Assembly: GCF_030463565.1 (NCBI RefSeq)
Contig: NC_134643.1
Span: 1,312,001-1,376,000, forward strand
Length of the DNA: 64,000 nt
Source: Pelecanus crispus
Lineage: Eukaryota > Chordata > Aves > Pelecaniformes > Pelecanidae
Direction of reading: 5' to 3'
The notes beneath the pieces were generated by a model. It was not told where the DNA came from, did no database searches, and saw only the letters and a list, made by a program, of their open reading frames with translations. This document shows positions 1-11,665 of the stretch, in pieces. A program made the translations under genes and the position numbers. Every line of letters begins with the position of its first letter. Position 1 is the stretch's first letter.

Positions 1-56
1 CATAGGGACGCTAAAAATCATAGAATCATCGAAGCGTTGAGGTTGGAAAAGACCTT
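1..56 (-). mobile_element. CR1 LINE 3' tail fragment
   Basis: The first bases read as the reverse complement of an avian CR1 3' end (ATAGAATCATCGAA followed by a GTTGGAAAAGACCTTTAAG-type tail). The fragment is the apparent source of the minisatellite that follows it directly. Confidence 0.7.
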
Positions 57-1006
57 TAAGATCACCCAGTCCAAGACTTTCAAGACCTTTAAGATCACCC
101 AGTCCAAGACCTTTAAGATCGTCCAGTCCAAGACCTTTAAGACCTTTAAGATCGTCCAGTCCAAGACTTTCAAGACCTTTAAGATCACCCAGTCCAAGAC
201 CTTTAAGATCACCCAGTCCAAGACTTTCAAGACCTTTAAGATCGTCCAGTCCAAGACTTTCAAGACCTTTAAGATCGTCCAGTCCAAGACTTTCAAGACC
301 TTTAAGATCACCCAGTCCAAGACCTTTAAGATCACCCAGTCCAAGACTTTCAAGACCTTTAAGATCGTCCAGTCCAAGACTTTCAAGACCTTTAAGATCG
401 TCCAGTCCAAGACCTTTAAGACCTTTAAGATCGTCCAGTCCAAGACTTTCAAGACCTTTAAGATCGTCCAGTCCAAGACTTTCAAGACCTTTAAGATCAC
501 CCAGTCCAAGACCTTTAAGACCTTTAAGATCGTCCAGTCCAAGACTTTCAAGACCTTTAAGATCACCCAGTCCAAGACTTTCAAGACCTTTAAGATCACC
601 CAGTCCAAGACTTTCAAGACCTTTAAGATCGTCCAGTCCAAGACTTTCAAGACCTTTAAGATCGTCCAGTCCAAGACTTTCAAGACCTTTAAGATCGTCC
701 AGTCCAAGACTTTCAAGACCTTTAAGATCGTCCAGTCCAAGACTTTCAAGACCTTTAAGATCACCCAGTCCAAGACCTTTAAGACCTTTAAGATCGTCCA
801 GTCCAAGACTTTCAAGACCTTTAAGATCACCCAGTCCAAGACTTTCAAGACCTTTAAGATCACCCAGTCCAAGACTTTCAAGACCTTTAAGATCGTCCAG
901 TCCAAGACTTTCAAGACCTTTAAGATCGTCCAGTCCAAGACTTTCAAGACCTTTAAGATCACCCAGTCCAAGACCTTTAAGACCTTTAAGATCACCCAGT
1001 CCAACC
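50..1006. repeat. Minisatellite (33/24-bp units) derived from a CR1 3' tail
   Basis: Roughly 30 head-to-tail units are built from a 24-base core, AAGACCTTTAAGATC plus RYCCAGTCC, with or without a 9-base spacer (AAGACTTTC or AAGACCTTT). All unit lengths are multiples of three, so both strands stay open and give spurious LDWVILKVLKV-like and KTFKIVQS-like ORFs. The core is the antisense CR1 3' tail, so the array looks like tandem amplification of a LINE end inside the CALU locus. Confidence 0.92.
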
Positions 1007-1009
1007 ATG

Positions 1010-2260
1010 ATCCTACGCTACCAAGTCCCAAAAAGACGCGGGCGAGCCCGGCATCGCCCCGTCCTGCGAATCTGGCTGCGCCCGTCCATTTGCCTCCCTC
1101 CGGCGGCGTTTCCCCGCGCGCCTGGGTGCGGCCAAGCTTCCCCTTCCTGGCCAGGGAGCCCCGCTTCCGAAAAAGAAAAAATAAACCAACCAAAAAGCCC
1201 TCCTGCTTTTCATCGCGGTTTGCGGCAAGCGCCGCACGGTCTCAACACGGCGGACGACGCCGGCGAGCGAAGCCCGTCCAGGCGCCGGGATGCAGGGGAA
1301 AAAAAACAGCCAAAAACCGGGCAAAAGCGCCGGCCTGCTGTCTTTAAAACCCCGAAAAAGGGGCAAAGCTAAAGAGTTTTGGGGCAATTTGGAGCCAAGG
1401 CGTGCGAATCCATCAATCTGCCATCTTGAGGAGCGTCCCAACGGCAAGGCCAAGCTCGCCGGGGAGGTGCCAGGCGGCAGCGCAGCCCGAAAGGAAAAAA
1501 AAAAAAAAATATATATATATAAAAATATATAAAAATGTCTCGTAGGGGCTGAGCCTCCCAAAGTTTTTAAGCCTTCCTAAGCCCAACGCGAACAACTGCG
1601 CCGGCAGCTGCCGCCGCGCGCACAAAGGCGGACGCTGTCAGGGGCCCGAGGAGCCGAAAGCGGCAGGGCCAGGCGCTGAGCCCCTCCTTACGAACCCCCC
1701 CGCCGGGTTCTGACATCTGCAGGGCAAAGCCACGCGGCAGACGTTGAAAAAAATTTTTTTTTTCTTTTTTTTTTTTTTTTCCGGGGACGCTCCGTTTGCG
1801 CTAACGCGCGGCGACCGGCTGCTGCTCGCCCGGGAGGAAAAACGCGGCAGGGAGGGCAGTACGGTGCGCCGAGCGCGGTTTGAGTGCAGCAAAACCAAAA
1901 AAAAAAACATAATAATAATAAAAAAAAAGCTTGTTTTCGCTTAAACTTCGTGGTTTTGGGGAGCGTTTGGTGCTTAGAAGCGAGCGTGCGCGCGGCTGGA
2001 AGGAGCCAAGGTGACCTTGCGGGCTGACAGCGAGGTCTCCGGCGCCAACGGCACGCGTGCCGCGGAACTCGGCCACCGCTATTTGCGCCGGTGGCTCCGT
2101 TTCAGCAAAAATGAGGTTTCAAAGGCTCGAGTTGAGAGCCCCTCCGCCGCCCTGGGGGCAAGAGGACACGCGCGGGTGCCAGGGTGACGTTCCGGGCCAG
2201 CGCAACCCAAGGTGGGGATCCGTCCTCTCTCGATTAATCTTTTTATTTCGGTTCTTTTCC
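1010..2260. other. CALU intronic sequence, no gene seen
   Basis: GC-rich unique sequence with A/T homopolymers (1495-1510, 1755-1780, 1900-1930). It lies 3' of the CALU coding exon on the minus strand, so it should be the following intron. No further calumenin exon (the EF-hand exons) can be read here; they must lie beyond the left edge. Confidence 0.5.
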
Positions 2261-2264
2261 TTAC

Positions 2265-2501
2265 CCGAGTCTCTCCTTGCTCTCCTCCGGCGTGAGCTGA
2301 TCGAAGGTTTTGGCCTCATCCGCGCCCAGGAAAGCGTCGTGGTCGTAGTCGAAGTTCTGCGCGTCGTCGTGGACCTTGTCGCTGAGCTGGGGGTCGTGGT
2401 GAACCCGGTCCTTCTTCTCGGTGGGTTTGCTCGAGATGCAGAGCACGGAGAGGGACAGGCACAGGAGGAGCTGAGGGATGCTCATGGTGGTTCAGGCGCA
2501 C
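2265..2501 (-). CDS. CALU: Calumenin, first coding exon (partial gene)
   Basis: The ATG is at 2485 (minus strand) and the reading frame gives 73 complete codons. A hydrophobic signal peptide of about 18-19 residues ([19 protein letters not shown]) is followed by [42 protein letters not shown] and [11 protein letters not shown]. This is the N-terminus of calumenin, a Ca2+-binding CREC-family protein of the ER and secretory pathway, with its characteristic segment just before the first EF-hand. Acceptor AG is at 2503-2502 (CGCCGTAG), so 2486-2501 is 5' UTR. Donor GTAAGG starts at 2264 and splits the final Gly codon after GG. The EF-hand exons are off the left edge. Reticulocalbin-3 was considered, but the [11 protein letters not shown] and [10 protein letters not shown] segments fit CALU better. 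Confidence 0.88.
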
Positions 2502-5500
2502 CTACGGCGACGGCGGGGGAAAAAAAAATGGGGAATTTAGGAGCTCACGTCGCGACGGGGACGCCGGAGCGGCGAGACGCGTGTTCCGGGGTCACGAAGC
2601 GGAACTCTCGGCACCGAAACGGGGAGAAGCGAGGAATTCATATAAATTATCTGCGGAAACGCTTTCTCAACGCGCACCCGGAGCGGCTCCCGGCTCCCAA
2701 ATCCGTCCCGCGAGCGCCAGCCGAGCCCCTCCGTAGGACGGAGGGCAGCAACAACCGCGTTTTGCGGGAAGGAGAGCCTGCTCGGTGAGGAACGCGAAGG
2801 ACGCGTGGCCAAAAAATAAAAAAAAAGAAAAATAAACCTTCCCAGCGTGGCATCTCGCCCACGGGATTTCCCATAGCCCGGGGCGGACGCCTCGCCCGCA
2901 CCTATTTCGCCCTAAATTGACGTCCCGCGGGGCTCGCTACGCCCATCCGGAACGCAATTCCGGGTGTTGGGAAGGCGACGGAGGCAGACGGCGGCAAGGA
3001 AGGCGCAGGAGGCGGCGATTTATCGCCCAAATCGCCGCGTCCGGCGCTCGCAGGGCAACGCCGCGGCGTCAGGGAGGGCGGCAGCGGCGCGCATCCGGGT
3101 GGAAAATGCCGGCTTAAAAACGCGGGCGAGCCGTAGTCGGGAAGCGTTCCCCGTCCTCATCTCTTTAATCAAAATGTGAAATCAAGCGGCTCGACGCACG
3201 TTTCCCTTCAGCGCGCCGCGCCGGGATCGAGCCGCCTGGCTCCTTCCACGCAGGCAGAGCTCCACCGCGCAATCCTGCCTGGAAAAAAAACAAACAAACA
3301 AACAAACAAAAAAAAATACAAGCTCCTAAAATGAATTTTTACCCTGTAAACCCAAAAGTTGAGAGTCCTGGGCTGGCGGAGTAGCAGGAGGGGGGAAAAA
3401 AAAAAAAAAAAAAGCAGAAAAACTTGTAAAACAGTAAAACCAGGAGAGTCGCCTGCCCGAAGCGTTACTCGGGAGCTGGCGAGGTCAAGCGAGTCTTTTT
3501 ATTTAAAAGATAAAATAAATTCTTGTTTTCTTTTTTAGAAGGAAGAATTCCTTTTTATTTCAAAGAATCCCCCACCTCAGCGACATTCGCTTAAGACGAC
3601 GCGGGCGGCCGGGCAGGGAATCCATTCGCACCACCCCCAAAAACGCCCGACGGATTTATCCCAATCCCTCCGGCGACGCGAGCCTGTTGCACGGGGAGAA
3701 AAGATTGGGGGGGGGGGGGGGAATAAAATTTTTAAAATAAAAGGTCGAAAATGGATCAGTTTAAAAGGAGTTGAGCCAAGGTACCGACCGCGCTCCCGAC
3801 GCTTTGCCGCGAAGGCCGTCGTGCCGCCGGAGGGCTCGGAGCGGGTTCGGCATCTCGAAGCGTTTCGCTTGGGGAAAAAAAAAAAAGATCTTTTTAAAAG
3901 ATCATGCAGGGCAACCGCCCGAGCCGCCTTTTCCGTCGGGAGCAGGCAGAGCGACCTCGGGGCCGGGGCGGAGGAGAGGAGCCGGCGAGCAGAGAGCGGC
4001 CAAGCGCCGAGAGCGTCGCCAGTTTTCCCGTCGAGAAAGCTGGAAAGGGCCGCCGCGCTGAGAGGGGAAAAAAAAAAAAAAGGGAAAAAAAAGGAAGAAG
4101 GAAAAAAAAAAAAAAACCAAGGAATCCCGCTGCCACGACCGCAGCCGCCAACGTGGGGATTTCGAGGGAAGAGCGAGCGGCTCGGCGGACTCCGGTAGAT
4201 GGGAAACGCGTGGCGACGCCGCTCCCAAGAAAAAGGGAATTTGGGCAGAGTTTAGGTGCAGGAAGAGGCGCGGGCGCGCCAGAGCGTCGGAAAAGCTGGA
4301 AAAGCCGGAGGAACGGCCGCTTTTCCCAAGGCGTCGGTCATTTTTGCGGCGCAAAGCCCCCGCTGCGTCAAATCCCGGGAGGATCCGGGGGGGGTTTAAG
4401 CAGTGCTGAGCCGGATTCCCCGGAAATCACGGGAAGCGGTAACGCTTCCCACCCGGCCGCCGAGGGCCGGCAGCCCGCCCTGCGCCGCGGAGCCTGGCGC
4501 CGGAACGCCGGGAAGCGGGCGAGGATGCCGGGAGCGGCGGCGGGAGCCGCCGCGGAGGATGAGGAGGCGGCGAGGAAGGCGGGAGCGCCGGCGTCCGTGG
4601 TTTCAGGCAGCGCGGAGGCGGTTTTCTTCCGTCTAGCGGGCGCGAGCGGGGCCGCCGCCGCCTTCGCACGTTTTAATTTTTTAGTTTTAAACGCCGCGAT
4701 GCTCCCTCGTGGGTTTTGCCGCCTGAAGGATACCCGGAACGCGGGCTGGGTGATTTTATCCTTTCCCCGTCTCCTCACGTCTCGCCTCCGGAGATCCGCG
4801 CCCCCCCCCCCCCCCCCCAAAAAAAAAAAAACAAAACTAATTTTTTTAATCGCTGCCGCTATCAGCTTCCGAGCACGTGGAACGACGGTCGCCATCCGGC
4901 GGGAGGAGGGAAGGAAAAGCCGCGTCCTCCCGGGGAACGGGAGAGCGAAGGGGACGAAAAGCGGCGCCCGTTTGCCATCCGAACTCGAGCCGGGCGAAAA
5001 TCCTCAATCCCCGGCCACCTCTGACGCAATCCGGCGCGGCCGTGACCTCAGCGGGGCGCCGGGGACGCTCCGGGCGTTATTTAAGAGAAGCCTTGCATAT
5101 ATTTTTAATTTTTTTTCTCTTTCGCACGGAGCGGCAGACGCTCGCTTCCAGCGCGTCCCGACGCCGAGGACCTGCCCAAGATGGACCAAGCTCCCGCAAA
5201 TCCCCGGAGCGAGCCGGGCTATAAAGCACAGGGTGACCCGGAACGGGCGTAAACACCGCGATTTTTATCGCCGGCGTCGACGCAAAGTGGCCGCCGGCCG
5301 TTTGGGAGCGATGAAACGGGATAATCTGACCTCAAACACGTATCCGGGCACGGCGCCGGGGAGCCCGAGCCTTACCTCCGAGGGTGAAGGTGCTGCTCTA
5401 GCGCTTGGCGAGACCACAAAAAAACCCAAAAAACCCCCCAAAAACCGCCCCGACCACCGCAAACCAAGCATTTTTCGTAAGTGATTCACAGCGCTAACAG

Positions 5501-6005
5501 CTCCTGCTGCCCGACAGCTGCTCTAGCAATAGGGCTGAGCCCCGGATTTTCCTCGGGGCTGAGGGTTTTGGGATAAAGGAGGCTCCGAGCTCCATCAGGC
5601 ACAAACCACTACGGGAAGGGACGCCGGCAAGTTCTCCCTTCTCCTAACTCGAAGGGTCTCGGCGGTGAACCGCGGGGAAGCGGTGATTAGCGGCGGGAAG
5701 CGTTCCCTCAGAACGGGATCTCCCGGAACATCGGCTGGCGGAGGAACTCGGGATTCCGGTTGGTTTTGAGGCGTTCAATCGAGGGAAGAACTCGGGGATT
5801 CTGCGGCGGGGTTGGTTTGGCGGCGATACCGAGAGCGGCCCGCCGGCTGGAAACGCCTTTGGAAGCGCGCTTCCCACCTGGGAGTCCGGCTAGGCTGACG
5901 GAAAACCAAAAAAAAAAAAACCCAAAAAAGCCGGCAGACCGCAGACTCGCTCGAATTTGGGAATTTGTCGCTGGTTTTGGCTTTCAACGGCTTTAAGGCC
6001 AATGC
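2502..6005. other. CALU presumed intron 1, GC-rich, no gene seen
   Basis: This stretch lies between the CALU coding exon and its presumed CpG-island promoter. It is GC-rich with long homopolymers (A at 3397-3413, G at 3707-3720, A runs at 4069-4116, C at 4801-4818). Long overlapping ORFs in several frames have no recognisable domain and are explained by base composition. Confidence 0.5.
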
Positions 6006-6009
6006 CAGC

Positions 6010-8385
6010 AGCCTCGGGCGCGGCCATCCCGGCGCGGGATGCGGGTCCCTATCCCGGTGCGGGACGCGGGCGGCCATCCCGGCGCGGGATGGGGGTCCCT
6101 ATCCCGGCACGGGACGCGGGCGGCCATCCCGGCGCGGGATGGGGGTCCCTATCCCGGCGCGGGACGCGGGCGGCCATCCCGGCGCGGGATGGGGGTCCCT
6201 ATCCCGGCGCGGGACGTGGGCGGCCATCCCGGCGCGGGATGGGGGTCCCTATCCCGGCGCGGGACGCGGGCGGCCATCCCGGCGCGGGATGGGGGTCCCT
6301 ATCCCGGCGCGGGACGCGGGCGGCCATCCCGGCGCGGGATGGGGGTCCCTATCCCGGCGCGGGACGCGGGCGGCCATCCCGGCGCGGGATGCGGGTCCCT
6401 ATCCTGGTGTGGGACGTGGGTGGCCATCCCAGTGCGGCATGTGGGTCCCTATCCCGGTGCGGGATGCGGGTCCCTATCCCGGTGCGGCATGAGGGTCCCT
6501 ATCCCGGTGCGGGATGCAGGCAGCCATCCCGGTGCAGGACGCGGGTCCCTATCCCGGCGCGGGCAGCCATCCCAGTGCGGGATGCGGGTCCCTATCCCGG
6601 TGCGGGACGCGGGTCCCTATCCCAGCACGGGACGCAGGCAGCCATCCCGGTGCGGGACGCGGGTCCCTATCCCGGTGCAGGCAGCCATCCCACTGCGGCA
6701 TGCGGGTCCCTATCCCGGTGCGGGACGCAGGCAGCCATCCCGGTGCGGGACGTGGGTCCCTATCCCGGCGCAGGTGGCCATCCCGGTGCGGGATGCAGGT
6801 CCCTATCGCGGTGCAGGCAGCCACACCGGTGCGGCATGCGGGTCCCTATCCCGGTGCGGGACGCGGGCAGCCATCCCGGTGCGGGACGCGGGTCCCTATC
6901 CCAGCACAGGCGGCCATCCCTGCGCGGGATGCGGGTCCCTATCCTGGCACAGGACACGGGCAGCCATCCCGGCACGGGACATGGGTCCGTATCCCGGTGC
7001 GGGTGGCCATCCCGGTGCGGGACACGGGTCCCTATGCCAGCATGGGATGCGGGTCCCTATCCGGCTGCGGGACACGGGTCCCTATCCCTGTGTGGGATGC
7101 AGGCGGCCATCCCAGTGTGGGACACGGGTCCCTATGCCAGTATGGGATGCGGGTCCCTATCCCAGCACGGGATGCAGGCGGCCATCCCGGCTGCGGGACA
7201 CGGGTCCCTATCCCTGTGTGGGATGCAGGCGGCCATCCCGGTGTGGGACACGGGTCCCTATGCCGGCATGGGATGCGGGTCCCTATCTGGCTGCGGGACA
7301 CGGGTCCCCATCCCTGTGCGGGATGCAGGCGGCCATCCCGGTGCGGGACACGGGTCCGTATCCCTATGTGGGATGCAGGCGGCCATCCCGGCGTGGGACA
7401 CGGGTCCGTATCCCTGTGTGGGATGCAGGCGGCCATCCTGGCGCGGGACACGGGTCCCCATCCCTGTGCGGGATGCAGGCGGCCATCCCGGTGCGGGACA
7501 CGGGTCCCCATCCCTGTGTGGGATGCAGGCGGCCATCCCGGCGCGGGACACGGGTCCGTATCCCTGTGTGGGATGCAGGCGGCCATCCTGGCGCGGGACA
7601 CGGGTCCCCATCCCTGTGCGGGATGCAGGGGGCCATCCCGGTGTGGGACACGGGTCCCTAAGCCGGCATGGGATGCGGGTCCCTATCCGGCTGCGGGACA
7701 CGGGTCCCCATCCCTGTGCAGGATGCAGGCGGCCATCCCGGTGCGGGACACGGGTCCCTATGCCGGCATGGGATGCGGGTCCCTATCCGGCTGCGGGACA
7801 CGGGTCCCCATCCCTGTGCAGGATGCAGGCGGCCATCCCGGTGTGGGACACGGGTCCGTATCCCTGTGTGGGATGCAGGCGGCCATCCCGGCGCGGGATC
7901 GCCAGTCCCCATCCCGGCGCGGGACACGGGTCCCCATCCCTGTGCGGGATGCAGGCGGCCATCCCAGTGTGGGACACGGGTCCCTATCCCTGTGCGGGAT
8001 GCGGGTCCCTATCCGGCTGCGGGACACGGGTCCCCATCCCTGTGTGGGATGCAGGCGGCCATCCCGGTGCGGGACACGGGTCCCCATCCCTGTGCGGGAT
8101 GCAGGCGGCCATCCCGGTGCGGGATCGCCGGTCCCCATCCCGGTGCGGGATCGCCGGTCCCCATCCCGGTGCGGGATCGCCGGTCCCCATCCCGGTGCGG
8201 GATGCAGGGGGCCATCCCGGTGCGGGATCGCCGGTCCCCATCCCGGTGCGGGATCGCCGGTCCCCATCCCGGTGCGGGATCGCCGGTCCCCATCCCGGCG
8301 CGGGATCGCCGGTCCCCATCCCGGCGCGGGATCGCCGGTCCCCATCCCGGCGCGGGTGGCCATCCCGGCGCGGGCCTCGACGCCC
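6010..8385. repeat. 2.4-kb GC-rich VNTR of hairpin-forming 50-bp units
   Basis: The unit starts as a regular 50-bp repeat (copies at 6121, 6171 and so on) made of two 25-bp halves, each containing ATCCCGGCGCGGGAT. That core is a 6-bp inverted repeat (ATCCCG/CGGGAT) around a 3-base loop. The 5' third is nearly homogeneous. Later units diverge into TGTGGGAYGCAGGCGGCC and GGGACACGGGTCCC variants, and the last 300 bp has shorter units with GGGATCGCCGGTCCCC. The array lies in the presumed CALU intron 1. It keeps all frames open, producing false ORFs of up to 1114 codons. Confidence 0.95.
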
Positions 8386-8389
8386 AGCC

Positions 8390-9500
8390 GCTACCGGGGG
8401 TCGTGGCCCAGGGACGGGCACCGGGAGCCTGGCGCGGCCCCGCCGAGGAGCAGCGGGGGCGAAGCCGGGCGGGGGGAGCCTCGGCCCCCGGGCTCAGGCC
8501 TGCGGAGCAACCGGCTGCCCCATCCCCACCCCCGGCGCAACCGGTGGACAGGGCCGCCGCGGCCCGGGCCCCACGCGCGGGTGGGAGGAAGGCGCACACG
8601 GCGCTGCCGCTCCCGCCGCCGCCGTCCCCGTGGCGGCCAAGGCCCGAGCAGGCCCGGGGCTGCCCCGGGGCCCGGCGGCGCCCGCCGCCACGTTACCGCT
8701 GCCCCCGACCGGGGCGGCCGGAGCGGGCTGGGCCGCTGCCACCCCCCGGGGGCCGCCCCCGCCGGGCCGCGGGCCCCCTCCCGCCGCCGCCGGCCCCGTC
8801 CCTCACCGTCCCCGGGAGCCGCCGCCGCCGCCGCCCGCTCTCCTCGGCCGCTCCGCCGACCGGAAGTCGGCGCCGCGCCACGCCGCACGGCCCGCCCCCG
8901 CCGCCCGCTCTCCGCCGCCGCCGCCCAATCGCAGCGCCGCGCCGCCTCCGCCGCCGGCCCGCTGGGCGCTCCCATTGGCCCGCCGCGCCGCCCGTCCGCC
9001 CGCGCGCCCGCCCCCCCCTCCCCGCTCCGCCACGCTGCCCGCCGCCTCCCCGCCCCTTCCCGCCCCGCCCCCTCCGCGCGCCGCGGCCCCGCCTCCTCCC
9101 GCCGCGCCCACCCCGGCGGCGCGGGCGCCGATTGGCTGGAAAGCGCCACGTCCTCAAGGCGCGCGCCGGCCCGGCGGCCCCGCCCACCCGCCGCGCCCCC
9201 GCCCCCCCTCGCCGCGCGGGGCGGTCACGTGCGGGCGGGCGCCGGCTGCTAAAGGGCGGGAAAAGGCGGGCGAGGGTGAGGGGCGGCGGGCGCCATTTTG
9301 AGAGGGGGGCGGTGAACGGCGCCGCCCGGCCCCTGCCTTCCCCGGCGCCTTCCCGGGCCCCTTCCCCGGCCCTCCCGGCAGCCAGGGACCTGCGTGCCCG
9401 GTGGGACCAGCCCCCCGCCCCCGGCACCTGCCCCTTCTGCAGCCCCGGGGACATCGCCGCCATCCACTGCCGTCTCCTCCCGAAACGCCCCTCGGCGAGG
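8390..9500 (-). promoter_or_regulatory. CALU: CpG-island promoter, probably CALU (possibly bidirectional)
   Basis: A CpG-dense unique island sits upstream of CALU on the minus strand. It holds CCAAT motifs in either orientation (CCCAATCG near 8927, CCATTGGCC near 8973, CGATTGGCTGG near 9129), an ETS-type CCGGAAGT near 8859 and an E-box TCACGTGC near 9224. A YY1-like element near 9290-9300 reads AAAATGGCG on the minus strand. A minus-strand donor (GACG, then GTGAGG) at 8806 could end a short noncoding first exon at 8807. CpG-island housekeeping promoters often fire in both directions, so a plus-strand transcript is possible. Assignment to CALU rests on position and orientation only. Confidence 0.6.
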
Positions 9501-9631
9501 CGAGCCTTTCCCTCAGGGTGGCACCGGCCTGCTGCGCGGGGCGGCCGCCCTGTCGCAGGGGGACGTGTTGCGGTAGGGTCGTTGAGGAGGGGGCTGCTTG
9601 ACGTGCCGAGGGCCGACGGGGTTGGTTCCCG

Positions 9632-9996
9632 CGTAATTTCTTCACGGAAAGAGTGGCCAAGCACTGGAACAGGCTGCCCAGAGAGGTGGGGGAGTCCCCA
9701 GCCCTGGGGGGGTTCAAAAAACGGGCAGAGGTGGCACTGGGGGCCATGGTTTAGTGGGCATGGGGGTGTTGGGGTGATGGTTGGACTGATGATCTTGGAG
9801 ATCCTTTCCAGCCTTGGTGATTCCCAGTTTTAACTTTCATTAAAAATAATGCAGCCACCACGCCAGGAAACGTGGAATTATTCCTCTGCCCTTAACTGGT
9901 TTAGTGGTGGCCTTGGCAGTGTTGGGTCAACGGTTGGGCTGGGTGATCTTCAAGGTCTTTTCCCACCTAAACGGTTCCATGATTCTGTGATCCAAA
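9632..9996 (+). mobile_element. CR1 LINE 3' fragment (composite-tail type)
   Basis: It begins within the TTTCTTCACGGAAAGAGTGG segment of the CR1 3' region and continues through AGGCTGCCCAGAGAGGTGGG and the first pseudo-tail (CAGTTTTAACTTTCATT). It ends in the second tail (GGTTGGGCTGGGTGATCTTC and CATGATTCTGTG). It is 5'-truncated, as most CR1 copies are. Confidence 0.88.
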
Positions 9997-10245
9997 TCAC
10001 AGAATCGTTTTGGTTGGAGAAGACCCTCAAGTCCAACCATTAACCAACGCTGCCAAGCCCACCACTAAACCATGTCCCCCAGTGCCACCTCTGCCCGTTT
10101 TTTGAACCCCTCCAGGGATGGGGACTTCCCCACCTCTCTGGGCAGCCTCTTCCAATGCTTGGCCACTCTTTCCGTGAAGAAATTTTTCCTAATATCCAAC
10201 CTAAAACCTTCCCTGGCGCAGCTTGAGGCCGTTTCCTATTGTTCT
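9997..10245 (-). mobile_element. CR1 LINE 3' fragment, inverted
   Basis: The reverse complement of a CR1 3' region begins at the tail (CACAGAATCGTTTTGGTTGG) and runs to the CTGGCGCAGCTTGAGGC segment. It abuts the preceding plus-strand copy tail-to-tail. Confidence 0.85.
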
Positions 10246-10249
10246 ATCT

Positions 10250-11432
10250 GACTGCATCAGTGGACGGGGGAAAAGCAATGGATGTCATCTGCCTGGACTG
10301 CTGTAAAGCCTTCGGCACAGTCCCCCGCAACACCCTTCTCTCTAAATTGGGGAGATATGGGTTTGATGGGTGGACTGTTCGGTGGAGAAGGAATCGGCTG
10401 GATGGTCGCGTCCAGAGGGTCGTGGACAACGGCTCGATGTCCACATGGAGACCGGTGACAAGTGGTGTCCCTCAGGGGTCCGTACTGGGACCAGTGCTGT
10501 TTAATATCTTCATCAGTGACATAGACAGTGGGATCAAGTGCACCCTCAGCAGGTTTGCAGATGACACCAAGCTGAGTGGTGCGGCTGACACACCAGGAGG
10601 ACGAGATGTCACCCAGAGGGACCTGGACAAGCTGGAGAGGTGGGGCTGTGTGACCCTCATGAGGTTCAACGAGGCCAAGTGCAAGGTCCTGCACCTGGGA
10701 CGGGGCAGCCCCCGATATCAGCACAGGCTGGGGGACGAAGGGATGGAGAGCAGCCCTGCGGAGAAGGACTTGGGGGTGCTGGACATGAGCCGGCAATGTG
10801 CGCTGGCAGCCCAGAAAGCCAACCCCATCCTGGGCTGCATCAAAAGCAGTGTGGCCAGCAGCTCGAGGGAGGGGATTCTGCCCCTCTGCTCTGCTCTGGT
10901 GAGACCCCACCTGCAGCCCTGCACCCAGCTCTGGAGCCCTCAGCACAAGAAGGACATGGAGCTGCTGGAGCGGGGCCAGAGGAGGCCACAAAAATGCCCC
11001 GAGGGCTGGAGCACCTCTGCTGCGGGGCCAGGCTGGGGGAGCTGGGGGTGTCCAGCCTGGAGAAGAGAAGGCTGCGGGGAGACCTGAGTGCGGCCTTTCA
11101 GTGCTTAAAGGGGATGATAGGAAGGGTGGGGGCAATCTTTTTAGCAAGGCCTGTTGTGACAGGACAAGGAGTAATGGATTTAAACTCAAGAAGAATAGAT
11201 TTAGACTGGGTATAAGGAAGAAATTTTTTACAGTGAGGGTGGTGAAGCACTGGAAGGGGGTGCCCAGAGAGGTGGTCGATGCCCCATCCCTGGGAACATC
11301 CCAGGCCAGGTTGGATGGGGCTCTGAGCACCCTGGGCTGGTTAAAGCTGTCCCTGGCACTGCAGGGGCTGGGCTGGGTGGGCTCTAAAGGGCCCTTCCCA
11401 CCCAAAGCATTCTGTGATTTTATGATTTTATC
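10250..11432 (+). mobile_element. CR1 LINE with reverse-transcriptase fragment and 3' end
   Basis: An open frame from 10239 to 11087 encodes the C-terminal half of a CR1 ORF2 reverse transcriptase. Visible motifs are [34 protein letters not shown] and the catalytic-box segment [11 protein letters not shown], then the DLDKLERW and [10 protein letters not shown] regions. The frame degrades around 11090. The nucleotide homology continues through the CR1 3' region to CATTCTGTGATTTTATGA near 11430. The copy lacks the endonuclease and upstream ORF, so it is a dead 5'-truncated element. Confidence 0.92.
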
Positions 11433-11665
11433 GCTGTTCCTTGGGAGAAGAGCCCGACCCCGCTCCCTGCCCCCTCCTGCCAGGAGCTGCAGAGCGATCA
11501 GGTCTCCCCTCAGCCTCCTCTTCTCCAGGCTGAACACCCCCAGTTCCCTCAGCCGCTCCCCGCCAGCCCTGTGCTCCAGACCCTTCCCCAGCTCCGTTGC
11601 CCTTCTCCGGACACGCTCCAGCCCCTCAATGTCTTTTTTGTCGTGAGGGTCCCTGCCGTGCTGCC
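11433..11665 (-). mobile_element. CR1 LINE fragment, inverted
   Basis: The reverse complement of the CR1 region spans from the GGGAGAAGAGCCCGACCCCG segment to the CAGCCCCTCAATGTC segment. It lacks a CR1 3' tail, so it was truncated or cut by the neighbouring element. Confidence 0.8.

Noticed and set aside
18-1347. ORFs of 391 and 436 codons across the first kilobase
   Set aside because: They arise from a CR1-derived array whose unit length is a multiple of three.
2057-2788. 243-codon plus-strand ORF
   Set aside because: Antisense shadow of the CALU exon.
5957-9833. Very long plus-strand ORFs (up to 1114 codons)
   Set aside because: They are translations of the GC-rich 50-bp VNTR and CpG island in all three frames; they have repeats only and no domain.
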